6,166 bases of DNA from DHVE2 group archaeon. Lineage in GTDB: Archaea > Thermoplasmatota > Thermoplasmata > Thermoplasmatales > Aciduliprofundaceae. Position numbers and translations under genes: made by a program. Positions 1 to 5,646 of this stretch are shown here, piece after piece; the first letter of the stretch is position 1, and each line of letters begins with the position of its first letter. Below the pieces are notes generated by a model that saw only the letters and a list, made by a program, of their open reading frames with translations, was not told the origin of the DNA and ran no database searches. The stretch covers positions 1 through 6,166 of the forward strand of contig WAOY01000149.1 of the NCBI GenBank assembly GCA_015520985.1, given 5' to 3'.

Positions 1-1088
1 AGCTGGGGTACGCGGACGCCGCCTTCTACAGGTGCAAAGATCTGGACGAGCCGGAATGCTACGTTTCTAACCCGAAGAAGTGCCCCGGCGAGAGCGAGTT
101 ACTCCGCGTGGTTTCCTTCGTTGACGCTCCTGGCCACGAGGCTCTGATGGCGACTATGCTCAGCGGCGCCGCCATAATGAATGGAGCCCTCCTTGTCATC
201 GCTGCAAATCAGAAGTGCCCCCAGCCCCAGACCGTGGAGCACCTTATGGCCTTGGACATAATTGGGGTCAAGAACATAGTGATCGTGCAGAACAAGGTTG
301 ACATCGTGGACGATGAGCGGGCGAGGGAGAACTACAGGGAGATAAAGGAGTTCGTTAAGGGAACCGTGGCCGAGGACGCACCAATAATACCCGTCAGCGC
401 CCACCACGATGCGAACATAGATGTCCTGATAGAGGCGATAGAGAAGCACATACCCACCCCGAAGCTGGACCCCACAAAGCCTCCCAGGATGTACATAGCG
501 AGGAGCTTCGACGTGAACAAGCCGGGAACAAGGCCCAAGGACCTGGTGGGCGGTGTTATCGGGGGTTCGCTCATACAGGGCAAGCTCAGGGTCGGGGATG
601 AGATCGAGATCCTCCCCGGGTTCTACGTGCCAGAGGGTAACAAGATAGGGTACGAACCAATATACACGGAGGTAGTCTCCCTGATGGCCGGCGGCAGGTA
701 CTGGGACGAGATAAAGCCGGGTGGGCTCGTTGGAATAGGCACCAAGCTTGACCCCGCGATAACCAAGAACGACGGCCTTCTCGGAAGAATGGCCGGAAAG
801 CCCGGAACTCTGCCCCCCGTCACTTACGACATAACCATGGACATCCACCTCCTGGAGAGGGTAGTTGGCTCCAGAGAGGAGAGGAAGGTGGAGAAGATAA
901 GGAGCAACGAGGTGCTTATGCTCAACATAGGCACCCAGGCCACGGTGGGCATCGTCAAGAGCGCCAGGGACGACGAGGCGGACATATTCCTCAAGTATCC
1001 CGCCGTGGTGGAGAAGGGGCAGAGGGTCGCCATAAACAGGAGAATAATGAACAAGTGGCGCCTGATAGGCTACGGAATAATAAAGTGA
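1..1088 (+). CDS. eif2g: Translation initiation factor 2 subunit gamma (aIF2-gamma), 5'-truncated by window edge
   Basis: This is the GTPase subunit of the archaeal aIF2 heterotrimer, which delivers Met-tRNAi to the small ribosomal subunit. The reading frame is open from base 3 to the TGA at 1086-1088, about 361 residues. Family members are about 410 residues, so roughly the first 45-50 are missing, including the P-loop. Visible GTPase motifs are G3 (DAPGHEA, from about 126), G4 (NKVD, near 290) and G5 (SAHH, near 398). After them come the family blocks [40 protein letters not shown] and the C-terminal [10 protein letters not shown], covering beta-barrel domains II and III. The insert before G3 usually forms a four-cysteine zinc knuckle. 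Here it shows only three cysteines in the visible part (the YRCK, PECY and KCPG segments). The ATG at 108 is internal and not the start. EF-Tu and SelB are excluded by the domain II/III motifs. Confidence 0.97.
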   Translation, partial: LGYADAAFYRCKDLDEPECYVSNPKKCPGESELLRVVSFVDAPGHEALMATMLSGAAIMNGALLVIAANQKCPQPQTVEHLMALDIIGVKNIVIVQNKVDIVDDERARENYREIKEFVKGTVAEDAPIIPVSAHHDANIDVLIEAIEKHIPTPKLDPTKPPRMYIARSFDVNKPGTRPKDLVGGVIGGSLIQGKLRVGDEIEILPGFYVPEGNKIGYEPIYTEVVSLMAGGRYWDEIKPGGLVGIGTKLDPAITKNDGLLGRMAGKPGTLPPVTYDITMDIHLLERVVGSREERKVEKIRSNEVLMLNIGTQATVGIVKSARDDEADIFLKYPAVVEKGQRVAINRRIMNKWRLIGYGIIK

Positions 1089-1089
1089 A

Positions 1090-1677
1090 TCACTCCTCGT
1101 CTATCTTTTTCTGCTGCACCGCCTTGTTAACAAGACCCTTTATGCCATAGGTGTCCACCAGGAGCTCCACGAGTATCTGTATGAACTCGGATTCGTAATC
1201 CCCGTCCGGCACGAAGGCGGAGTTGTTCCTGGGAACAGCGATCCCCGCGCTGGATAGGAGCTCAAGTGCGCGCTTTCTCTCCTCGCCCACCACCTTGCGC
1301 CCGTGCCTCGGAGCGCCGACGCCTGCACGGTTGAGTTCCCTCATGAATATGGGCCTGTTGAACAGCCTGTGCAGGGTGTACAGGCATATATCCGATGCTT
1401 CGTCTTCGCTTATCCTCTTTGCCCTCTCGCCCACGAGCTGGTATATGTCCTTCTTCTCAGCCGGTGCAACGCTGAAGACCTTCGCAGGCCTTATGTCCCT
1501 CTCCCTGAGGATGCCCATGTCCTTCATGGCAATCAGGTAGCCCGTGAGGAAGAGGCGATGCACCTTGATGCCCTTCCCCTCCAGGCGCTTGTGGAGCGAG
1601 TTTATGGACATCCCGTCCTTGCCGAGGAGCTCGATTATCACATCCTTCAGGGGCGCATCAACAAGACCCTTACCCAT
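1090..1677 (-). CDS. Predicted winged-helix (DNA-binding-like) protein, function unknown
   Basis: The product is 195 residues with no signal peptide or membrane segment. Residues about 8-72 have the spacing of a winged helix-turn-helix: a helix (KDVIIELLGK), a second and a recognition-like helix (INSLHKRL, then HRLFLTGYLIAMKDMGIL), then a basic strand pair (RERDIRPAKVFSV). The rest, about 75-195, is mostly helical and charged, with a basic stretch (APRHGRKVVGEERKR, near 122-136), and ends in a Lys/Glu-rich tail. I do not recognise the family. A longer reading frame begins at an ATG at 1726-1728, but that extension contains the TATA box at 1704-1712, so the start at 1677 is preferred. The gene is convergent with aIF2-gamma (one base between the stops) and divergent from the FHA/kinase/phosphatase operon. 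It could be a regulator of its neighbours, but this is inference. It could equally be an RNA-binding or structural winged-helix protein. Confidence 0.8.
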   Translation of the reverse strand: MGKGLVDAPLKDVIIELLGKDGMSINSLHKRLEGKGIKVHRLFLTGYLIAMKDMGILRERDIRPAKVFSVAPAEKKDIYQLVGERAKRISEDEASDICLYTLHRLFNRPIFMRELNRAGVGAPRHGRKVVGEERKRALELLSSAGIAVPRNNSAFVPDGDYESEFIQILVELLVDTYGIKGLVNKAVQQKKIDEE

Positions 1678-1703
1678 GCTATCGCCCTCTAATCGTCTTC
1701 TGG

Positions 1704-1712
1704 ATATATATA
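1704..1712 (-). promoter_or_regulatory. TATA box (box A) for the winged-helix gene
   Basis: On the minus strand this reads TATATATAT, the best box A in the window. Its centre is about 31 bases upstream of the ATG at 1677. With the usual archaeal spacing of about 25 bases to the transcription start, the mRNA would begin only a few bases before the ATG, so it would be leaderless or nearly so. The GAGGG just upstream of the ATG on this strand would then serve as a ribosome site only if the true start lies a little further upstream than predicted. Confidence 0.55.
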
Positions 1713-1720
1713 CGTTTTGC

Positions 1721-1730
1721 CGATGCATCG
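1721..1730. promoter_or_regulatory. Perfect 10-bp palindrome between divergent promoters, candidate operator
   Basis: The sequence CGATGCATCG is identical to its reverse complement. It lies immediately upstream of the minus-strand TATA box and about 23 bases upstream of the plus-strand TATA box. A dimeric regulator bound here could affect both the winged-helix gene and the FHA operon. Only one copy is seen, the symmetry does not extend cleanly outward (the first flanking pair mismatches), and 10-bp palindromes also arise by chance, so the operator role is speculative. Confidence 0.25.
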
Positions 1731-1752
1731 CCGTGAGGGAAACAACGCAACT

Positions 1753-1759
1753 CTTTTAT
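1753..1759 (+). promoter_or_regulatory. TATA box for the FHA-kinase-phosphatase operon
   Basis: TTTTATA stands out in an AT-rich stretch that contrasts with the GC-rich surroundings. Its centre plus about 25 bases predicts transcription starting near 1780-1784, at the edge of the strong ribosome site at 1781-1787. A second AT-rich candidate, TTTTTAATAAT at 1763-1773, would place the start near the ATG itself. The good Shine-Dalgarno favours the upstream box. No other comparable promoter is seen before the phosphatase stop. Confidence 0.5.
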
Positions 1760-1780
1760 AGGTTTTTAATAATTTCCCGC

Positions 1781-1787
1781 GGAGGTG
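1781..1787 (+). promoter_or_regulatory. Strong Shine-Dalgarno site, sets the FHA protein start at 1794
   Basis: GGAGGTG matches the anti-Shine-Dalgarno of archaeal 16S rRNA and lies six bases before the ATG at 1794. The in-frame GTG at 1785 overlaps this site and so cannot be the start that uses it. This decides for 1794. Confidence 0.8.
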
Positions 1788-1793
1788 TGGCAC

Positions 1794-3491
1794 ATGTCAG
1801 ACATAGAGAAGGTGGTTAAGAAGTACTTCGGGAACGAGGAGGTCATTTTTGACGGTAACGTTGAGGTGAGCGGTATCAAGATAGCAAAGGGCAAGGCCAA
1901 GGCCGCCCTTTTCGTGAAGGAATTCGACGAGATGAAGGTGTCCCTCCTGGAGGAGGGTACAAGGGTGATCATCGCTGTCCCGAACCGCGACTGGTACATG
2001 AGGCACCCCGAGGGGAGGGACTGGGAGGAGAAGAATGGGAAGTACATACTCCGCGAATGGAAATTCGATCCCGTATCGGGCAAACTCTGGGAGCGCGTAA
2101 TAATCCCGGGTGAGTACGACAGGGAAAACAAGTACCGGGCTTACACGCCGTACGAACTGCAGAAGGCCCTCGAGGCCCTTAACTACAAGGTACACGCGGT
2201 CTTCAGCAACGCCAAGAGCGAGAGGTACGATCCCGACGTGCCCATCATATACATCTACGCCGAAAAGCTTCCGGAGAAGGTGGAGGGCATACAGCCCGAG
2301 GAGGTCGTCCTGGAGGACATAACCCCGGAGGAAGGGGTGTCCGAGGCCCCGAAGGAGGAGAGAACGCCAAAGAAGGAGATCAGCGCTGCAGCGGTGACCG
2401 CTGCCGCGGTGGGGGGAGCCGCGGCCAGGAAGAAGAGGGAAGAGGACGAGACCATGGTGCGTTCCCCTAGGGCTAGGAGTGCGAGGGGCGGAGATGTGCC
2501 CGGGATCTACGGCCTGCGCCTTAAGTGGATAGACAGCAACAAGAAGGAACACGAGATAGAGGTGGACAAGGACATCATCATCGGGCGCGGCAGGGGCGAC
2601 GTGCTCACCATGGTCAACAAGATGGGGAAGAAGAAGTACACGCCCATGATGGTCTTCGACTACGACAAGAAGATATCCCGGAAGCACCTGGAGATATTCA
2701 ATCGCGATGGAAAGTGGTACATCCGGGACCTGGGAAGCACAAACGGAACCGCCCTCAACGGCAACTTCCTGCCCGGCTGGAAGAAGCCCTCCGGTGGCAA
2801 CAGGTACCCCAGCGAGGAGGTTCAGCTGAGGGATGGCGACATCATAACGCTGGCCAACACAATCACAATACAGGCGAACGTCTACCTGAAGGAGAGGCTG
2901 CCCAGCACGGAGGAGGAGTACGAAGAGATAAAGGAGGAGGCAGAGAAATCCTTCGACGTGCCCGTTGGAGCAGCCGCCGCGGGTGCTAAGGCCGCGGAGG
3001 AGGTAGTCGAGGAGGTTTTCGAGGAGCCACGGGAGGAAATCGTGGAGGAGGAAGGGGGAATAGTGGAGGACGAGAGCGGTGAACTCGTTGAGGAGCCTGT
3101 GCAAGAGGAGGTCCAGGAGGAACCTCCGAAGACATGCATACTCAAGTGGGTGGACGGCAATCTCAGGCCCCACGAGATAGAGATAAGCGACGACGTGTAC
3201 ATAGGGAAGAGGAAGGACAACAACGTGGTGTACCTGAAGACCAAGGACGGGAAGGTGACGATCCCCCTGGGCATCGTGGATCTGGAAGATGAAATCTCGG
3301 AGAGGCACCTTGAGATACACCGCGAGGGCGGCAAGTGGCTGATAAAGGACCTGGGCAGCGAGAAGGGTACGATAGTGCGCGGCGATTACCTGCCCGGGTG
3401 GTCCAGGGGCAAGGAGAGCGAGTATCTCGAACTGCAGGACGACGACGAGATCCTCATCGGGAAGTACCTCATTACCGTGAAGATACAGTGA
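1794..3491 (+). CDS. Tandem FHA-domain protein, phosphothreonine reader of the operon
   Basis: The product is 565 residues and apparently cytosolic. Residues 1-160 form a mixed alpha/beta region I do not recognise. A charged linker with an Ala-rich stretch (195-211) follows, ending in a basic RKKR and then DETMVR, with Thr220. FHA1 (about 238-362) has all the phosphopeptide-binding residues: Gly264-Arg265, Ser295-x-x-His298 and Asn317-Gly318. A long acidic, Glu-rich linker (about 364-446) leads to FHA2 (about 447-565). There the equivalents are Gly471-Lys472, Ser502-x-x-His505 and Lys524-Gly525, so the key Asn is lost and Arg has become Lys. Both domains share unusual insertions, including an LPGW segment after the NG position, and both start LKW-D--, pointing to internal duplication. 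FHA domains bind phosphothreonine peptides, so this is the expected reader for the kinase encoded 7 bases downstream. Thr220 is a likely phosphorylation site. Binding partners and output are unknown. Confidence 0.9.
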   Translation: MSDIEKVVKKYFGNEEVIFDGNVEVSGIKIAKGKAKAALFVKEFDEMKVSLLEEGTRVIIAVPNRDWYMRHPEGRDWEEKNGKYILREWKFDPVSGKLWERVIIPGEYDRENKYRAYTPYELQKALEALNYKVHAVFSNAKSERYDPDVPIIYIYAEKLPEKVEGIQPEEVVLEDITPEEGVSEAPKEERTPKKEISAAAVTAAAVGGAAARKKREEDETMVRSPRARSARGGDVPGIYGLRLKWIDSNKKEHEIEVDKDIIIGRGRGDVLTMVNKMGKKKYTPMMVFDYDKKISRKHLEIFNRDGKWYIRDLGSTNGTALNGNFLPGWKKPSGGNRYPSEEVQLRDGDIITLANTITIQANVYLKERLPSTEEEYEEIKEEAEKSFDVPVGAAAAGAKAAEEVVEEVFEEPREEIVEEEGGIVEDESGELVEEPVQEEVQEEPPKTCILKWVDGNLRPHEIEISDDVYIGKRKDNNVVYLKTKDGKVTIPLGIVDLEDEISERHLEIHREGGKWLIKDLGSEKGTIVRGDYLPGWSRGKESEYLELQDDDEILIGKYLITVKIQ

Positions 3492-3492
3492 T
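3488..3492 (+). promoter_or_regulatory. Short ribosome binding site for the kinase gene
   Basis: GTGAT can pair with the AUCAC at the 3' end of 16S rRNA and ends six bases before the ATG at 3499. It overlaps the stop codon of the FHA gene, which suggests coupled translation. The match is short. An overlapping ATG at 3491 is in another frame and opens no matching protein. Confidence 0.4.
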
Positions 3493-3498
3493 GCCGCC

Positions 3499-4896
3499 AT
3501 GCTGCAGTTGAAAAGAAAGCTGGCAACAACAAAGATGAGCGAGGTCTGGGAAGGGTACCTGGACGGGGTACACGTCGCAGTAAAGAAGCCAGTGGAAGAC
3601 GAGATGCTGAAGATACTGCGATTCATCAAGGAGGCAAAGTACTGGAAGGAGATCAGCGACCTCAACATAGACGGCGTGGCCAGGGTAATAGGGATTGACG
3701 AGGAGGAGCCCTGGTTCGCCGTGGAGTTCATAGAGGGGGAGACCCTGGACAATCATCTGAAAAATGCGCACATACGAGAGATAATGGGCCGGATGCTGGA
3801 GGTTCTCAGGATCCTCCACATAGTCCACGAGAAGGGCTACCTCCACCTTGATCTCAAGCCGAGCAACATTCTCGTGGACAGGTACGGGGACATAGTGCTC
3901 CTGGACTGGGGCCTTGCCGCCAGAATATTCCGCAAGCTTAAGGACGAGAAGTACACGTTCATCGGCACCCCCTCGTATGCGCCCCCGGAGCTATGGGATC
4001 CTGACAAGTACGGCATACCCGACAGGAGGAGCGACGTTTACGAGGTGGGAACGACATTCTACAGGATCATAGTGAAGCAGGTCCCCTTCAACCGAAAGAG
4101 CGAGGTGCTGAGCGGCAAGATAAGGCCGTTCCCTAAGAACGTGCCCGAGGAAGTGAAGAGGATAATCCTCAAGGCCATAGCGCCGGACATGGACAAGAGG
4201 TACCAGAGCGCCATGGAGATGTACCAGGACGTGCAGAGGTGGCTCAGAAGGACAAACGTGCTCTGGAGGGGCGTTTACAGGATCAAGTTCAGGAAGGTCC
4301 TCCAGATCAACGCCGATTCAGGTCTGAGCTTCATCGCGGATCCAAAGAATGGCAAGAAGGCGAGGAAGGGGGTCGCCGTTCCCCTGCCCTTCAAGGATCC
4401 CACCAAGAACCGTGTGGCCGAGATAAGGGGTAGAAAGATAAAGGCTTACCGCGACGGCGTGGCGCTCTACTACGGGATAAAGAAGATACTCAAGGCAAAC
4501 GAGACCGCGGAACTGTACCACGGCACCAGGATATACTACAAAAAGGAGGATGTGGGCAAGGTGGACTTCGGATTCCGCAACGTCGTGTACGGGGACTTCG
4601 TGGCCAGGGAAGTTGATGTTGCCAGGAAGTACTTCTCCTTCATCAACTACCTGAGGGAGAAGGGCTTCGAGGTGAAGTTCAAGAGGGGAGGGGACAAACT
4701 TAACCTGGTGGCGCACAAGGTCCTCATAAGGAACGAGGTACCGGATGAGATCATAGACGCGGTGATCCGGGTGGACGACAGGCGCCTGCACTTCAGGCTC
4801 GTGCCCGATGTCCCCCTGGACTCGGACATACAGATCTACGATCCAGATAGGGAGGAGTGGAGCATCCTTGAGGAAATGCTGAGGTGTGAAGTATGA
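3499..4896 (+). CDS. Hanks-type Ser/Thr protein kinase with novel C-terminal region
   Basis: The product is 465 residues. Residues 1 to about 250 form a eukaryotic-like kinase domain: the VAVK beta-3 lysine Lys29, candidate helix-C Glu45, catalytic loop HLDLKPSN with Asp118, Lys120 and Asn123, metal-binding DWG Asp136, GTPSYAPPE around 156-164, the helix-F Asp179 (SDVYEVG) and Arg234 (DKRY). All catalytic residues are present, so it should be active. Three oddities: the nucleotide loop (LATTKMSEV, 8-16) lacks the usual glycines, HRD is HLD so it is a non-RD kinase, and DFG is DWG. No membrane segment or PASTA repeats are seen. Residues about 255-465 match no family I recognise. Part of it, about 262-350, is spaced like an FHA fold without the binding residues (TKNRVAEI where S-x-x-H is expected). 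The gene lies between the FHA and phosphatase genes and overlaps the latter by four bases. Likely substrates are itself and the FHA protein (inference). Confidence 0.93.
   Translation: MLQLKRKLATTKMSEVWEGYLDGVHVAVKKPVEDEMLKILRFIKEAKYWKEISDLNIDGVARVIGIDEEEPWFAVEFIEGETLDNHLKNAHIREIMGRMLEVLRILHIVHEKGYLHLDLKPSNILVDRYGDIVLLDWGLAARIFRKLKDEKYTFIGTPSYAPPELWDPDKYGIPDRRSDVYEVGTTFYRIIVKQVPFNRKSEVLSGKIRPFPKNVPEEVKRIILKAIAPDMDKRYQSAMEMYQDVQRWLRRTNVLWRGVYRIKFRKVLQINADSGLSFIADPKNGKKARKGVAVPLPFKDPTKNRVAEIRGRKIKAYRDGVALYYGIKKILKANETAELYHGTRIYYKKEDVGKVDFGFRNVVYGDFVAREVDVARKYFSFINYLREKGFEVKFKRGGDKLNLVAHKVLIRNEVPDEIIDAVIRVDDRRLHFRLVPDVPLDSDIQIYDPDREEWSILEEMLRCEV
4881..4886 (+). promoter_or_regulatory. Shine-Dalgarno site for the phosphatase, inside the kinase gene
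   Basis: GAGGTG lies six bases before the ATG at 4893 and inside the last codons of the kinase gene. With the ATGA start/stop overlap this suggests translational coupling and matched amounts of kinase and phosphatase. Confidence 0.7.
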
Positions 4897-5621
4897 GGGC
4901 TTACGGAATAAGCGACATAGGTCAGAAGAGGAAGAACAACGAAGACGCGTACCTGATAAACCGCGTTGAGATATACGAGAACGGGAAGAAGAGGGTCTTC
5001 TACGTCCTGGCCGTGGCGGACGGCATGGGCGGCCATGCCGCTGGAGAGGTGGCAAGCGGAATGGCCGTGGAGCGCCTCACGGCGGCGCCCCTGACCTACC
5101 TGGCGGGGGACGTTGAGGGAATAAGGAAGATCATAGAGTTCGTGAACAAGAAGGTGCACCAGAAATCTGAGGAGATGAACAAGAAGATGGGGACCACCCT
5201 GGTGGCGGCGCTCATAGAGGGGACGAGGGGGTACATATTCAACGTAGGAGACAGCAGGGCCTACCTCTTCCGTGAAGGAAAACTGAGGAGGATAACCAGG
5301 GACCACTCGGTGGTCCAGGAACTCCTGGATCGCGGACTGATCACGGAGGAGGAGGCAATGACCCACCCCGACAGGAACGTGATCACCATGGCCATAGGCA
5401 CCAAGGACCACGTGAACCCCGACACCTACGCCGTCACCTTCAGCAGGGGCGACATCCTCATGCTGTGCAGTGACGGTGTGCACGACCTGCTCAGCGACGA
5501 GGAGATAGAGGGCATAATGAAGGAGAGAACGCGCCTCAGCGACATAGCGGGTGAGATAGTGAAGAGGGCCAACGAGAAGGGGGGCAAGGACAACATCACC
5601 GTGGTGCTGGCGAGATTCTAA
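4893..5621 (+). CDS. PP2C-family (PPM) Ser/Thr protein phosphatase
   Basis: This is a 242-residue, single-domain, metal-dependent phosphatase expected to reverse the action of the kinase encoded just upstream. The length matches bacterial PrpC/Stp-type enzymes (about 240-250), with no regulatory or membrane extension. Motifs in order: SDIGQKRKNNEDAY (residues 7-20, with Glu17 and Asp18), VADGMGGHAAGE (41-52, metal ligand Asp43 and Gly44), MGTTLVA (99-105), NVGDSRAYL (117-125, Asp120), DHS (137-139), ITMAIG (164-169), CSDGVHDLL (192-200, Asp194) and KDNITVV (232-238, Asp233). All metal ligands expected for the binuclear centre are present, so the enzyme should be active. The start is fixed by GAGGTG six bases upstream, and the ATG overlaps the kinase stop as ATGA. 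The substrates are probably the kinase and the FHA protein. That pairing is inferred from gene order. Confidence 0.96.
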   Translation: MRAYGISDIGQKRKNNEDAYLINRVEIYENGKKRVFYVLAVADGMGGHAAGEVASGMAVERLTAAPLTYLAGDVEGIRKIIEFVNKKVHQKSEEMNKKMGTTLVAALIEGTRGYIFNVGDSRAYLFREGKLRRITRDHSVVQELLDRGLITEEEAMTHPDRNVITMAIGTKDHVNPDTYAVTFSRGDILMLCSDGVHDLLSDEEIEGIMKERTRLSDIAGEIVKRANEKGGKDNITVVLARF

Positions 5622-5626
5622 AATAT
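5619..5626 (+). promoter_or_regulatory. TATA box for the TsaC gene, leaderless start
   Basis: TAAAATAT overlaps the phosphatase stop codon. Its centre is about 24-25 bases before the ATG at 5647, exactly where transcription should begin, and no Shine-Dalgarno is visible before that ATG. This fits a leaderless mRNA independent of the signalling operon. Read-through from the operon cannot be excluded. Confidence 0.5.
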
Positions 5627-5646
5627 CCAGAGCCCATGCAGACCGC

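Noticed and set aside
99..848. A 249-residue minus-strand open frame opposite aIF2-gamma
   Set aside because: The sense strand encodes an unmistakable GTPase, and the antisense frame is a compositional shadow.
1101..1110. T-rich CTATCTTTTT just after the aIF2-gamma stop as a transcription terminator
   Set aside because: An archaeal oligo-T terminator is possible here, but the run is only five T and lies inside the coding end of the convergent gene, where it simply encodes Lys-Lys-Ile-Asp. The evidence is too weak to list.
1678..1728. N-terminal extension of the winged-helix protein to the ATG at 1726-1728
   Set aside because: The extension includes the TATA box at 1704-1712, so a transcript from that promoter would not contain the upstream ATG.
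1685..1739. CCCTC at 1685-1689 and GAGGG at 1735-1739 as an inverted repeat
   Set aside because: Five-base arms 45 bases apart are expected by chance in GC-rich DNA.
2376..2430. Ala-rich stretch in the FHA protein (residues 195-212) as a membrane segment
   Set aside because: It is short, dominated by Ala and Gly rather than Leu/Ile/Phe, and is better explained as a flexible linker. A similar Ala-rich piece occurs in the second linker.
1797..3752. A 651-residue open frame on the minus strand, opposite the FHA and kinase genes
   Set aside because: It is a shadow of the GC-biased codon use of the plus-strand genes. It crosses two real genes, is low-complexity (Leu/Val/His/Pro-rich), has no recognisable motifs and lacks a sensible promoter.
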